From NCBI GenBank assembly GCA_023386645.1, contig JAEWJI010000021.1, forward strand, positions 1 through 64,000: DNA of 64,000 nucleotides, given 5' to 3'. Origin of the DNA: Pseudomonadota bacterium (lineage in GTDB: Bacteria > Pseudomonadota > Alphaproteobacteria > Caulobacterales > Caulobacteraceae). This document shows, piece by piece, positions 6,675-15,785 of this stretch (position 1 is its first letter; every line of letters begins with the position of its first letter). The position numbers and the translations under genes are program-made. The notes beneath the pieces were generated by a model. That model saw only the letters and a program-made list of their open reading frames with translations. It had not been told where the DNA came from and searched no databases.

Positions 6675-9545
6675 GTGTCCGGCGACTCCCTTACCTCCGC
6701 CCGCGGCCTGACCGGCGCTGAGCCGTGGCTCGCCCTGCCGCCGGCGCTTGCCGTCCCCCCTGGCGCGGGGGCAATCTGCGATGACGAGGGCGCACGCAAG
6801 ATCGGGCGCGGGGCGGCCGAGGGGGTGTTCACCGGCGGGCCGGCTTTGGTGGCCCACGCCAGCCTGACGGCGCGGCGACTGGGGATGGCCCCGCCCGCGC
6901 GGTCGCCAGACCTGCTCGACGTGCTGGAGCTGTTCGCCTTCGTGCGGCCGGCGAAGTTCTGCGCTCCTTCGCCCAGCGGACTGGCCTTGGCCATGGGCCA
7001 GTCGGAGCCCAGGGGCGCCGAGGCCCAGGCGGCGGCGTTGCGCGAGGCGGCGGCGGGCCTGCTGCGCGAACTGGCCGACCCCGCCTACCTCGGCCGCGAG
7101 GACGCCTTCACCCTGAACGAGACTCTGGGTCGCGCCGGCTGGGCCTGGTCGTGGCGCGTCGCGGCGGCGCTGCAGCGCCAGCCGATGCGCGAGCGCCAGT
7201 ACCGGGGTTCGGGCCTCGACGCCTGGTCGCGGCTGGCGGAGTGGGAGGACGAAGCGCCGCGTGGAGAGGCAGGGTCCGCGCCGGTGGACAGCGAGAGCGC
7301 CCGCATCCGGCTGGTCAAGCTGCTTGAGGCGTCAGGGCTGGACGAGACCCGTCCGGCGCAATCCGATTACGCGGCAGAGGCCGCCTTCGCCTTTTCGCCG
7401 CGCAACGACGAGGGGCGGCCGCGCTTCCTGCTGGCCGAGGCGGGGACGGGCACGGGCAAGACGCTCGGCTATCTGGCGCCCGCCTCGGTCTGGGCCGAGC
7501 GGAACCAGGGTGCGGCCTGGGTCTCGACCTATACCCGCGCCCTGCAACGCCAGATCGACCGCGAGAGCGCCGCCCTGTGGCCCGACCCGGCGGTGCGCAG
7601 GAAGAAGACCGTCGTGCGCAAAGGCCGCGAGAACTACCTCTGCCTGCTGAACCTGCAGGAGATGGTCCAGGCGGCTCAGCTGGGGAACGGCGATCTGATC
7701 GGCCTGGCCCTGGCCGCTCGATGGGCGATGCACTCCAGAGACGGCGACATGACCGGCGGCGACTTCCCCGGCTGGCTGCCCGGCCTGTTCGCGGTCGGCG
7801 CCTCGGCCCAGGCCAGCGCGGCCAACCTGGTCGACCGGCGGGGCGAATGCGTCCACGCCGCCTGCCCCCACTACCGCCGCTGCTTCGTGGAGAAGACCAT
7901 CCGGGCCAGCCGGCGCGCCGATCTCGTCGTCGCCAACCATGCTCTGGTCATGACCCAGGCCGCCTTCGACGGCGCGCGGGCCGCGCGAGGGCTCAAGACC
8001 GATAGTGAGACGGCGGCGCTGAAGCGGATCGTGTTCGACGAGGGCCATCACCTGTTCGACGCGGCCGACAGCGCCTTCTCCGCCTGCCTGTCGGGACAGG
8101 AAGCGGCCGAGCTGCGGCGCTGGATTCGGGGGCCGGAGGGGCGCGGACGGCGCGGGCGCGGACTGGAGCAGAGGCTCGGCGACCTGTGCGCCGACAACGA
8201 GGCCGCGACCCAGGCCCTGAACGACGCCATCCGCGCCGCCGCCGCCCTGCCGGGCGAGGGGGTGTCGGGCCGCATCGCTCCGCCGTCCGGAGAGGTGAAC
8301 CCGGTCGGTCCGATCGAGGCCTTCCTGGCCGCCGCGCTTGACCAGCTGCGCGCGCGCACCTCGGCCCAGGCGACGACCGGCGGCGGCGAGTTCGGCATGG
8401 AGTGCGCGGTCAGGCCCTCGACCGAGCCGGTTCTCGAAACCGCCCGCGCCGCCGCCCGCGCCATCGCCGCGGTCGAAGCGCCGCTGCTGGCGCTGGCCCG
8501 TCATCTCGAGGATATCCTGGACGACGAGGCGGCCGAACTGGACGGATCGGCCCGCGCGCGGATCGAAGGGGCGTTGAGGGGGCTGGAGCGGCGGGCGCGG
8601 ATGACCCTCCCTGGCTGGCGCTCGATGCTGGCGGCGCTGGAGGACGGGGGAGGCGATCCCAGTCTTGGGGCCGATCCCGACTTCGTCGACTGGCTGTCGG
8701 CCGAGGTCGCCTTCGGGCGCATTCACGACGTGGCCCTTCGCCGCCACTGGATCGACCCGACCGTGCCGCTCGAAGCCGCGGTGATTTTGCCGGCCCACGG
8801 GGTGCTGGTGACCTCGGCCACCCTCTCGGACCCGATGCAGGTCGAGCCCTTCGACCTGGCGCGACTGCGAACCGGCTCCTCCCGGCTGATCGACCCGCCC
8901 CGCACCCTGAAGGTCGAGAGCCCCTTCGACTACGCCGCCAACAGCCGAGTGATCGTGGTCACCGATGTGGCCAAGGACGATCCGCGCCAGACGGCCGCGG
9001 CCATGCGCGAACTGTTCCTGGCGGCCGGCGGCGGGGGCCTGGGCCTGTTCACCGCGATCCGCCGGCTGAAGCAGGTCTATGAGCGGCTCGGTCCCGACCT
9101 CGCGAAGGCGGGCATCCCGCTCTACGCCCAGCACGTCGATCCGCTGGAAGTCGGCGCCCTCGTGGATGTGTTCCGGGCCGAACAGGACAGCTGTCTGCTG
9201 GGCACCGATGCGGTCCGGGACGGGGTGGACGTGCCGGGCCGGTCCCTGCGAATCCTGGCGTTCGACCGTGTTCCCTGGCCGCGCCCCGACCTGCTGCACA
9301 AGGCGCGGCGCGAGAAGTTCGGCGGCTCGGGCGCGGAGGGTCGGTCCTACGACGACGCCCTGGCACGCGCGCGCATGGCCCAGGCCTTTGGCCGGCTGAT
9401 ACGGCGGGCCGACGACAAGGGCGTCTTCGTCATGCTCGACGCCGCCTGCCCAACCCGCCTGTTCGCCAGCCTCCCCCCGGGGACGGAGGTGCAGCGGATG
9501 GGTTTGGTCGAAGCGATCGAGCTGACAGCGGAGTTCTTGAGCTAA
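6675..9545 (+). CDS. DinG/YoaA-like (Rad3-type) ATP-dependent DNA helicase
   Basis: 956 residues from a GTG start. Helicase core: Walker A EAGTGTGKT (Lys262), a DEAH-box variant DEGH (Asp455), and C-terminal DAVRDGVDVPG and QAFGRLIRR motifs. Four cysteines, at about residues 323, 392, 397 and 403 (NYLC, GEC, AAC, RRC), lie between motifs Ia and II where XPD/DinG enzymes bind a 4Fe-4S cluster. This supports a 5'-3' structure-resolving DNA helicase. The roughly 200-residue N-terminal part resembles the degenerate exonuclease-like region of bacterial DinG relatives (LDVLELFAFVRP), without an obvious DEDD active site. It is transcribed divergently from the Lhr/PdeM group and ends against the convergent hpt gene, with a hairpin repeat between them. 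Confidence 0.9.
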   Translation: MSGDSLTSARGLTGAEPWLALPPALAVPPGAGAICDDEGARKIGRGAAEGVFTGGPALVAHASLTARRLGMAPPARSPDLLDVLELFAFVRPAKFCAPSPSGLALAMGQSEPRGAEAQAAALREAAAGLLRELADPAYLGREDAFTLNETLGRAGWAWSWRVAAALQRQPMRERQYRGSGLDAWSRLAEWEDEAPRGEAGSAPVDSESARIRLVKLLEASGLDETRPAQSDYAAEAAFAFSPRNDEGRPRFLLAEAGTGTGKTLGYLAPASVWAERNQGAAWVSTYTRALQRQIDRESAALWPDPAVRRKKTVVRKGRENYLCLLNLQEMVQAAQLGNGDLIGLALAARWAMHSRDGDMTGGDFPGWLPGLFAVGASAQASAANLVDRRGECVHAACPHYRRCFVEKTIRASRRADLVVANHALVMTQAAFDGARAARGLKTDSETAALKRIVFDEGHHLFDAADSAFSACLSGQEAAELRRWIRGPEGRGRRGRGLEQRLGDLCADNEAATQALNDAIRAAAALPGEGVSGRIAPPSGEVNPVGPIEAFLAAALDQLRARTSAQATTGGGEFGMECAVRPSTEPVLETARAAARAIAAVEAPLLALARHLEDILDDEAAELDGSARARIEGALRGLERRARMTLPGWRSMLAALEDGGGDPSLGADPDFVDWLSAEVAFGRIHDVALRRHWIDPTVPLEAAVILPAHGVLVTSATLSDPMQVEPFDLARLRTGSSRLIDPPRTLKVESPFDYAANSRVIVVTDVAKDDPRQTAAAMRELFLAAGGGGLGLFTAIRRLKQVYERLGPDLAKAGIPLYAQHVDPLEVGALVDVFRAEQDSCLLGTDAVRDGVDVPGRSLRILAFDRVPWPRPDLLHKARREKFGGSGAEGRSYDDALARARMAQAFGRLIRRADDKGVFVMLDAACPTRLFASLPPGTEVQRMGLVEAIELTAEFLS

Positions 9546-9550
9546 GTTAT

Positions 9551-9573
9551 CCTCCCCATCGCAGATGGGGAGG
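9551..9573. repeat. CCTCCCC-type hairpin between convergent genes
   Basis: Perfect inverted repeat with 10-base arms, CCTCCCCATC-GCA-GATGGGGAGG, lying in the 34-base gap between the ends of the helicase and hpt genes. Position and symmetry suit a bidirectional transcription barrier, though there is no T-run. It belongs to the same hairpin family as the units near 30472, 51994 and 52128. Confidence 0.75.
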
Positions 9574-9579
9574 GGGACC

Positions 9580-10125
9580 TTAATCCAGCGCGCAGATGTC
9601 CGGCAGGCCTCTGAGCGCCCCGGCATGGTCCAGGCCGTAGCCGACCAGGAAGCGGTTCGGGGCCTCCCAGCCGACGAAGTCGGGCTCGGGCGCGCGCGGC
9701 AGGGGCCAGGGCTTCTTGGCGAAGACGCAGGTCAGGACTTCGGCGGCTCCGGCCTCCCGCGTGATCCGCACGGCTTCGGCCAGGGACAGGCCGGTGTCGA
9801 ACACGTCGTCCAGGATCAGCACCCGCCGGCCGGCGATCGGCCGCTGGTAGTTGGCATAGACGTCGATCTTGCCCCGGCTGGACTGTTCGTCGCCGTAGGA
9901 GGCCAGCCACAGGGCGTCGAAGCGGACGTGCCGCCCGACCCGCGACAGGGCCCGGGTCAGGTCGGCGGCGAACCACAGTCCGCCGGTCAGCAGCACCGCC
10001 GCCACCGTCTCGTCGTCGATCACGGGCGCGATGCGGGCGGCGAGGTCGGCGACGATCCGCTGGACCTCCGCCTCTGGCAGCAGGACGGTCGGGGTGACGG
10101 TTTCGGTCGCCGGTGCATCAGCCAT
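9580..10125 (-). CDS. hpt: Hypoxanthine phosphoribosyltransferase family protein
   Basis: 181 residues. The PRPP-binding loop is clear (RRVLILDDVFDTG, about residues 99-111), preceded by the flexible-loop region WLASYGDEQSSRGK. The C-terminus DFVGWEAPNRFLVGYGLD followed by LPDIC matches the conserved hypoxanthine/guanine PRTase tail. It would convert hypoxanthine or guanine plus PRPP to the nucleotide in cytosolic purine salvage. The start codon lies within the end of the preceding zinc-ribbon gene (8-base overlap), so the two form an operon. Closely related xanthine PRTases cannot be excluded. Confidence 0.82.
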   Translation of the reverse strand: MADAPATETVTPTVLLPEAEVQRIVADLAARIAPVIDDETVAAVLLTGGLWFAADLTRALSRVGRHVRFDALWLASYGDEQSSRGKIDVYANYQRPIAGRRVLILDDVFDTGLSLAEAVRITREAGAAEVLTCVFAKKPWPLPRAPEPDFVGWEAPNRFLVGYGLDHAGALRGLPDICALD

Positions 10126-11002
10126 GAGAGGCCGATACCGTCTCCTCAGGGGGCATGTCGAGCGCCACCGTCTGGGCCTCGATCGGCTCGGCCTCGACCG
10201 GAGCGACGTGAGGCGCGGCGGCCTCGGGCGCGATGACGGGCCGCAGACCCTCGGCCGCCGCCGGTGGCTGGCGCGGCGCGGGCGCGTGGCGGAGCACGGC
10301 GGGTTCGGGCGTGGGCGTCTCGTCCAGCACGAAGTCCACGCCTACGCCCTCCGCCTTGCCGCCGGGGTCCCGCACGAAGCCGGCGAAGCCCTGAACCTGC
10401 CCGGGCAGCACAGGCGCGGCGTCGATACGCACGATGGCGTGACCGATCTCGGCCCCATGAGCGTCCAGCAAGGCCACGCGCACGGGCGGCGTCACGATCT
10501 CGGCGTCCCTAACGTTGCGCACGGCGCCGGAGACCAGCACCATGTCGGGATCGTGGGGTGCGGTGCGGGCGCTGATCGCCTCGAAGTCCAGGCCGGTCGC
10601 GTTCACCGGCAGGCCGACCATGGCGTAGGCCGAGGCCGCGCGCGGGGCCATCTGCACCACCTCGACCCGGAAGAGCCAGCCGGCGGCGATCAGGCCGATG
10701 AAACCCGAGGCGATGGCGGCCCAGACCGCCCCATGCGCGGCGGCGCGACGCACGCGCCGCTGCTGCTCGGCGCGGGCCCGGAAGGCCTTGGGCAGCTCCG
10801 GCGCGGGCGTTTCCGCCAGGGTTTCAGGTTCAGGCCGTTCGGGCTCGACCGTGGCGGCGGCGCTCAGTTCCAGCGGCTCTTCGGTCGGAGCGGCGTGCCA
10901 GACGTTAGCGCAGGACTGGCAGCGCACCTTGCGGCCGGTCGCGGGCAACGCGCCCTCAGGCACGGAATAGCTGGTGGCGCAGGACGGGCAGGTCAGTATC
11001 AT
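10118..11002 (-). CDS. Zinc-ribbon (MJ0042-type) membrane protein with DUF3426-like domain
   Basis: 294 residues. The N-terminus holds two CxxC pairs (MILTCPSCATSYSVP, then VRCQSCANVW), the MJ0042 zinc-ribbon typical of alphaproteobacteria. A Pro/Glu-rich linker is followed by one membrane helix near residues 98-118 (AVWAAIASGFIGLIAAGW). The periplasmic part resembles DUF3426 (residues about 130-245, VLVSGAVRNVRD), and the tail is Pro/Ala-rich. Function is unknown; the layout suggests a cytoplasmic metal-binding head tethered to the inner membrane. First gene of the operon with hpt and divergent from ftsE across 70 bases. Confidence 0.78.
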   Translation of the reverse strand: MILTCPSCATSYSVPEGALPATGRKVRCQSCANVWHAAPTEEPLELSAAATVEPERPEPETLAETPAPELPKAFRARAEQQRRVRRAAAHGAVWAAIASGFIGLIAAGWLFRVEVVQMAPRAASAYAMVGLPVNATGLDFEAISARTAPHDPDMVLVSGAVRNVRDAEIVTPPVRVALLDAHGAEIGHAIVRIDAAPVLPGQVQGFAGFVRDPGGKAEGVGVDFVLDETPTPEPAVLRHAPAPRQPPAAAEGLRPVIAPEAAAPHVAPVEAEPIEAQTVALDMPPEETVSASHG

Positions 11003-11072
11003 GAGCGCCCACTAGCCGGCCCGATCCGGGCCCCTCCCTCGCGGGACCGTCGTCCCGTCCGCCAAAATCCGA

Positions 11073-11780
11073 ATGCGTCCCTCGCCCCTCCGCACCGCCG
11101 TGCCCGAACCCGCCGCCGAGACCGCGCGCCTGAGCAAGGTGTCGTTCGGCTATGGAGACGGTCCGAGGGTGCTGACGGACGTTAACCTCATCCTGCCGAA
11201 GGGCTCTTTCCACTTCCTTACCGGACCGTCGGGCGCGGGGAAGTCGAGCCTGCTGAACCTCCTGACCGCCAAGGCCTCTGCTTCGGCGGGCGAGGTGCGG
11301 CTGTTCGGTCAGCCGGTCGACGCGCGGAACCGGCGCGCGGGCCCGATGCTGCGCCGGCGCATGGGGCTGGTGTTCCAGGATTTCCGGCTGCTGGATCACC
11401 TCGACGTCTTTCAGAACGCGGCCCTGAAGCCCCGGCTGATGGGGATGAACGAGGCGGAGTATCGCTCCGATGTCGAGGAGATGCTGGCCTGGGTCGGGCT
11501 GTCCCGCCGGGTGGATGCGCGGCCGCCGGAGCTGTCAGGCGGCGAAAAGCAGCGGCTGGCCATCGCCCGGGCGGTGATGGGCCGGCCCGAACTGATCCTG
11601 GCCGATGAGCCGACCGGCAGCGTCGACGCCGCCATGGCCGCGCGCCTGCTCGGCCTGTTCCAGTCGCTGAACCGGCTGGGAACGACGGTGCTGATCGCGA
11701 GCCATGACGAGGGCCTGGCCCAGAGATCGGGTGCGACGGTCCTGCGCCTCTCCGGCGGGCGGCTGGAGCGGGCGGCGTGA
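11073..11780 (+). CDS. ftsE: Cell division ATP-binding protein FtsE
   Basis: 235-residue ABC ATPase. Walker A GPSGAGKSS (Lys57), Q-loop VFQDFRLLDHLDV, signature LSGGEKQRLAIARA, Walker B LILADEPTGSVD and the switch His in LIASHDEG are all present. The motif set and the FtsX partner directly downstream (GTGA overlap at 11777) identify FtsE rather than a generic LolD/MacB ATPase. FtsEX regulates peptidoglycan remodelling at the septum by transmitting ATP hydrolysis to periplasmic hydrolase activators. First of four overlapping genes ftsE-ftsX-ydcF-like-plsC; no recognisable promoter was seen in the 70-base gap upstream. Confidence 0.9.
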   Translation: MRPSPLRTAVPEPAAETARLSKVSFGYGDGPRVLTDVNLILPKGSFHFLTGPSGAGKSSLLNLLTAKASASAGEVRLFGQPVDARNRRAGPMLRRRMGLVFQDFRLLDHLDVFQNAALKPRLMGMNEAEYRSDVEEMLAWVGLSRRVDARPPELSGGEKQRLAIARAVMGRPELILADEPTGSVDAAMAARLLGLFQSLNRLGTTVLIASHDEGLAQRSGATVLRLSGGRLERAA

Positions 11781-12676
11781 TCGGTTTCGGATGTAGGGAG
11801 ACCGGCCTGCTGCCGCGCGACGCGGCCGGCGAGGCTTGGCTGGCTGGACTGATCGCGGTGCTGTGCTTCCTTGCCTGTCTGGCGGGGATCGGCGCGACGG
11901 CGGCGGATCGCGCGGCCCATGGCTGGGCGGGTCGGCTGCGGGCGGAAGCGACCGTGCAGGTGCGTCCCGGCGCCGGCGAGACCGGCGAGAGCGCCGCCGC
12001 CCGCGCCGCCGAGACCCTGGCGGGGGTGGATGGCGTGGAAGAGGCTCAGGCGCTGGACCGTCGGGCCGCCGAGGCCCTGCTCAAGCCCTGGCTCGGGGAA
12101 CAGGCGCTGGCCGACCTGCCCCTGCCGTTCCTGGTGGTGGTTCGCCTGGACGCGGACGCGCCCGCGAGCGCGGTAACCCTCAGCCGTGCGCTGGCCCGCG
12201 CCGGCCTGGACGCGAGCGTTGACGACCACGCCCTGTGGCGGGGCCAGGTGGAACGGTCGGCGCTCGCTCTGTCGGCTTTGGCGCTCGCCGGCTTCCTGCT
12301 GGTCTCGCTCGCGGCCTCGGCGGCCGTCGTCTACGCCACCCGGGCCGGCCTTCAGGCGCGGCGACGCGAGGTGGAAACCCTCAGCCTCATGGGCGCTTCG
12401 GACGGGGCCATCGCCTGGCTTTTCCAGCGGCGGTTCGCCCTCCTGGCGGCGCTGGCCGGGGCGGCAGGCGCCCTGGCGGCGGCCATGGCCCTGTCGGTCC
12501 TGGCCTATGTCGGAGGGGACGACGGTGTAACCCCCGCTCTCCCTGTGCGTTGGAGCGACTTGCTGATCCTCTCGCCATGCCCGATCGTCGCCGCTACGGT
12601 GGCGCTTGTCGCCGCGCGACTGGCGGCGATGCGGGCGCTTGGACAGCGCACCGGGACAGCGGGGAGGGGCGAATGA
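11777..12676 (+). CDS. ftsX: Cell division permease FtsX
   Basis: 299 residues, GTG start overlapping the FtsE stop. Topology matches FtsX: one helix near residues 18-38, a periplasmic domain of about 120 residues (starting AAHGWAGRLRAEATVQV), then three clustered helices (LALSALALAGFLLVSLAASA, the segment around ALLAALAGAAGALAAAMAL, and the segment ending near ILSPCPIVAATVALVAARL). The cytoplasmic loop ARRREVETLSLMGASDG is the typical FtsX coupling region. It forms the membrane half of FtsEX. Sequence divergence from E. coli FtsX is large, as usual in alphaproteobacteria, so the assignment leans on topology plus the FtsE neighbour. Confidence 0.85.
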   Translation: MIGFGCRETGLLPRDAAGEAWLAGLIAVLCFLACLAGIGATAADRAAHGWAGRLRAEATVQVRPGAGETGESAAARAAETLAGVDGVEEAQALDRRAAEALLKPWLGEQALADLPLPFLVVVRLDADAPASAVTLSRALARAGLDASVDDHALWRGQVERSALALSALALAGFLLVSLAASAAVVYATRAGLQARRREVETLSLMGASDGAIAWLFQRRFALLAALAGAAGALAAAMALSVLAYVGGDDGVTPALPVRWSDLLILSPCPIVAATVALVAARLAAMRALGQRTGTAGRGE

Positions 12677-13302
12677 AATTCCTGACGTTTCTCGCCATCC
12701 TGGCCCTGCTGTGGCTGGTCGGCCTGTTCGCCTTCGCCGATCGGGTCAGGAACCTGACGCCCGCGCCCGAGCCTGAACGCGCGGAAGGGATCGTGGCCCT
12801 GACCGGCCCGTCCGCCGAGCGGGTCAACGCCGCCATCCGGCTGCTGGAACAGGACAAGGGGGACCGGCTGCTGATCTCCGGCGTCAATCCGGAGGTCAAG
12901 CGTCAGGAGCTTCGTGAACTGACCCCCGGGTCGAACCGCCTGTTCAACTGCTGCGTCGACCTCGGTTTTGAAGCCGAGAACACGCTCGGCAACGCCCATG
13001 AGATCGCCGCCTGGGCCCGGGACAAGGGTTACGACCGCCTGATCGTCGTGACGTCGGACTACCATATGCCGCGCAGCCTCCTGGAAATCCGCAGTGTCGC
13101 GCCTGAACTCGAGCTTGAGCCCTACGCCGTCTCCACGCCGTCGCTGGATAACTCGCGCTGGTGGCGGGCGGCGGTGACGGCGCGCCGGATGACGCTGGAA
13201 TATGTGAAATACCTGGCCGTGCTCGGCCGTGAGAGCCTGCACAAGGTCACCGGCCGTCATCCGGAGCGCGAGCCGGGCGAGGCGACGGCGGGGGCCGCGT
13301 GA
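12673..13302 (+). CDS. YdcF/DUF218 family membrane-anchored protein
   Basis: 209 residues from the ATG that overlaps the ftsX stop (ATGA), with a GGGGAGGGG ribosome-binding site just before it. One N-terminal helix (FLAILALLWLVGLFAFA) anchors a DUF218 domain. Recognisable motifs are GIVALTGPSAERVNAA (residues about 37-52), RLLISGVN, ENTLGNAHE and VVTSDYHMPRSLLE. E. coli relatives are linked to envelope processes (ElyC, SanA) and YdcF binds S-adenosylmethionine; the reaction here is unknown. Placement between FtsX and PlsC supports an envelope role. Confidence 0.82.
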   Translation: MKFLTFLAILALLWLVGLFAFADRVRNLTPAPEPERAEGIVALTGPSAERVNAAIRLLEQDKGDRLLISGVNPEVKRQELRELTPGSNRLFNCCVDLGFEAENTLGNAHEIAAWARDKGYDRLIVVTSDYHMPRSLLEIRSVAPELELEPYAVSTPSLDNSRWWRAAVTARRMTLEYVKYLAVLGRESLHKVTGRHPEREPGEATAGAA

Positions 13303-14021
13303 CCGTTCTGCGTTCCCTGGTCTTCGTCGCCTGGCTTTATCTGTCGATGGCGGTCTTCGCCGTCGGTCTGTCGCCCGTCCTGCTCGGCCCCGACCGCTGG
13401 GCCTTGAAGGTCGCCCGGGCCTGGGGCCGGTTCGTGCTGTTCGGCCTGCGCTGGATCGCCGGCGTCAGGGTCGAGGTGCGGGGCCTCCAGAACATGCCGT
13501 CCGGTCCCGCCCTGGTGGCGGCGAAGCATCAGGGAATGCTGGACGTGGTGGCGCTGCTGGCGTTCCTGCCCGAGCCCTGTTTCGTCCTGAAGAAACAGCT
13601 GATGCCCCTGCCGTTCTTCGGCTGGTTCGCCTGGAAGACCCGGATGATCCCGGTCGATCGGGAGGCTCACGCCAAGGCGCTGAAGGACATGGTCCGTCAC
13701 GCCCGCGCCCGCATGGCCGGCGGCCGTCAGATCGTGATCTTCCCCGAGGGCACGCGAACCGAGCCGGGCGCGCCCGGCGACTACAAGCCCGGGGTCGCCG
13801 CCATCTATCGGGACCTGGACGGACCCTGCTGGCCCGTGGCCACCAACTCCGGCCAATGCTGGCCGGCCCACGGCTTCGTCCGCCGACCCGGGCTGGTGGT
13901 GTTCGAATTCCTCGAGCCCATTCCAGCCGGCCTGAAGCGCGGTCCGTTCATGGCCGAGGTCGAAAGCCGCATCGAGACGGCGTCCACCGCCCTTCTGGCT
14001 ATCGCGCCGCGAACTCGCTGA
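13299..14021 (+). CDS. plsC: 1-acyl-sn-glycerol-3-phosphate acyltransferase (PlsC family)
   Basis: 240 residues, GTG start overlapping the upstream TGA. Acyltransferase motifs: block I KHQGMLD (HX4D), the basic segment KKQLMPLPFFGW, and block III FPEGTRTEPG. An N-terminal hydrophobic segment (LVFVAWLYLSMAVFAVGLS) would place it at the inner membrane. The expected reaction is transfer of an acyl chain to lysophosphatidate to make phosphatidate. Its last 23 bases overlap the 3' end of hisC on the other strand. A second, more distant PlsC-like gene lies at 54376; this one is the better candidate for the housekeeping enzyme. Confidence 0.85.
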   Translation: MTVLRSLVFVAWLYLSMAVFAVGLSPVLLGPDRWALKVARAWGRFVLFGLRWIAGVRVEVRGLQNMPSGPALVAAKHQGMLDVVALLAFLPEPCFVLKKQLMPLPFFGWFAWKTRMIPVDREAHAKALKDMVRHARARMAGGRQIVIFPEGTRTEPGAPGDYKPGVAAIYRDLDGPCWPVATNSGQCWPAHGFVRRPGLVVFEFLEPIPAGLKRGPFMAEVESRIETASTALLAIAPRTR

Positions 14022-15087
14022 GGGCGTCGATCACAGCCCGGTTCTGGTCCTCGGTTCCGACCGTGATGCGCAGGGTTTCGTGCAGTCCGTAACCGCCGAC
14101 CGGGCGGACGATGATCCCCTGGCTGTTCAGATAGTCGTTGGCGCCCGCCGCCTGTTCGGCGTCCTTGAACCGGACCAGTACGAAGTTGCCGGCCGACGGC
14201 AGGACTTCGAAGCCGAAGCCGCGGATGGCCTGGGTCAGCCGCGGTCGCCAGGTCTGGACCAGTTCACGCGAAGCCCTCTGATGCGCCTCGTCGCCCAGCG
14301 CCGCCACCGCCGCCTCGATGCCGGGCACGGACACGTTGAACGGCAGGCGGATGCGATCGACCGCCTCGGCCACGGCCAGGGGCGCATAGCCGAATCCGAC
14401 CCTCAGCCCGCCCAGGCCGTGGATCTTGGAGAAGGTGCGGGTGACGACCAGATTCTCGCTGTCGCGCGCCAGGGGCAGGGCGGTCTCCCAGTCCGGCTCG
14501 GTGACGTATTCGGCGTAAGCCTCGTCGATCACTAGCAGGACCGACTTCGGCAGGCTGTCATACAGCCGCCGGATCTCCTCGCCGGAATTCCAGCTGCCCG
14601 TCGGGTTCGAGGGGTTCGACACGTAGACGATGCGGGTGCGGTCATCGATCTCGGCCAGGAGGGCGTCCACCTCGGCCTTGTAGTTCGGCTCGGGCGCCAG
14701 CTTGACCTCGGCCTGGTTCGCCATGGCCGAGATACGATAGGCCAGGAAGCCGTACTGCCCGGTCACAATGTTGTCGCCGGGGGTCAGATAGGCCTGGTTC
14801 AGCAGGGCGAAGACCTCGTCCGAGCCATTGCCGAAGATCAGCCGCTCGGGCTCCAGCCCATGGTGCCCGGCCACCGCGTCGCGCAGTTTGGCGGCGCGGC
14901 CGTCCGGATAGATGTGGATGTTGGAGAGCGCCGCCATATAGGCCTCGCGCGCCTTCTCGCCGGCTCCCAGGGCGTTCTCGTTGGACGAGAGCTTCATCGG
15001 CTCGGCCACGCCTTCGATACGGGCCTTGCCGCCGACATAGGGCGCGATGTCGAGGATGCCGGGCTTGGGCGTCGGGAGGTCGGTCAT
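13999..15087 (-). CDS. hisC: Histidinol-phosphate aminotransferase
   Basis: 362-residue class I/II aminotransferase. Visible signatures are KLSSNENALG at the N-terminus, FGNGSDEV, YVSNPSNPTG, IDEAYAEY and the PLP-lysine motif RTFSKIHGLGGLRVGFG. The C-terminal FVLVRF and IIVRPVGGYGLHETLRITVG match HisC. It transfers the amino group between histidinol phosphate and 2-oxoglutarate in histidine synthesis; alphaproteobacterial HisC enzymes often also act on aromatic substrates, which would fit its position 17 bases after a chorismate-mutase-like gene. Long open frame extends upstream of 15087 but is not protein-like; the ATG at 15087 gives the family N-terminus. Confidence 0.92.
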   Translation of the reverse strand: MTDLPTPKPGILDIAPYVGGKARIEGVAEPMKLSSNENALGAGEKAREAYMAALSNIHIYPDGRAAKLRDAVAGHHGLEPERLIFGNGSDEVFALLNQAYLTPGDNIVTGQYGFLAYRISAMANQAEVKLAPEPNYKAEVDALLAEIDDRTRIVYVSNPSNPTGSWNSGEEIRRLYDSLPKSVLLVIDEAYAEYVTEPDWETALPLARDSENLVVTRTFSKIHGLGGLRVGFGYAPLAVAEAVDRIRLPFNVSVPGIEAAVAALGDEAHQRASRELVQTWRPRLTQAIRGFGFEVLPSAGNFVLVRFKDAEQAAGANDYLNSQGIIVRPVGGYGLHETLRITVGTEDQNRAVIDALSEFAAR

Positions 15088-15104
15088 GGGCGGGTCCGAT
15101 GCGT

Positions 15105-15785
15105 TCAAAAGACCGGGGCGGCGCCGATGACGCCGCTCAGCCGGCCGGGGGCCGAGGTCAGCCTCCCGTCGTCGGCCTGCACATAACCCGCCAGCATGAA
15201 CAGCTTCAAGCCGCCGGCCGCCGCCAGGGGCTCGGCCGCCAGTCCCGCCGCCGAGAGAGCCTCGACGATGCGAGCGTCTGGTCCAGCGGCGTCGCTCACC
15301 CAGAAGCTGCGATCGTCCCCGGTCGGGCCGGACGTCTCCGCCGAGATCATGAAGGCGCGGGGCCGCCCACGGGCGTCGTCGGGATAGGCGGCCACGACGC
15401 GCAGCTCCGGCCTCGCCAGAAGCCGGGCCCACCAGGGCCGCGCGCCGAGTTCGATGACGGCCCGGGTCCGTCCGGCAACCGCCGCCAGGGCGTCCTCGGG
15501 TTCGGACGCCATCCGGATGTTCAGACCGAAGCGGTCGACCGCCATCAGAGCCGCCTCGACGCCATGAACGACCATGGCGGGACGGCCCGGCGCGTCCAGC
15601 CGACTCCAGACGGCCCGAAGGATCGCCTGCGTCCCCCGATCGGTCCCCTCCGCCACCTCGCGCAGCGCCAGAGCCTCCGCGTCCGGCCGGTCGGGCGCGT
15701 CGAGCGTCAGCCGCTCGCGCAGCAGTTCGGCGATGCGCCGGTCCAGCGCCAGCCGTTCCGGATCGAGCGCGGGCTCCTCCAGCAT
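15105..15785 (-). CDS. Chorismate mutase-like protein
   Basis: 226 residues. The first 80 or so (LDPERLALDRRIAELLRERL, then ALREVAEGTDRGTQAILRAV) look like the three-helix AroQ chorismate mutase fold, with Arg and Glu/Gln at plausible spacings. The remaining 140 residues are a separate domain with no motif I recognise by name (RSFWVSDAAGPDARIVEAL, GGLKLFMLAGYVQ), distantly ACT/prephenate-dehydratase-like. It would rearrange chorismate to prephenate for tyrosine and phenylalanine. Its ATG overlaps the DUF2125 stop (TGATG) and it precedes hisC, so an aromatic/histidine operon is likely. The catalytic assignment is moderate because the helical domain is divergent. Confidence 0.62.
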   Translation of the reverse strand: MLEEPALDPERLALDRRIAELLRERLTLDAPDRPDAEALALREVAEGTDRGTQAILRAVWSRLDAPGRPAMVVHGVEAALMAVDRFGLNIRMASEPEDALAAVAGRTRAVIELGARPWWARLLARPELRVVAAYPDDARGRPRAFMISAETSGPTGDDRSFWVSDAAGPDARIVEALSAAGLAAEPLAAAGGLKLFMLAGYVQADDGRLTSAPGRLSGVIGAAPVF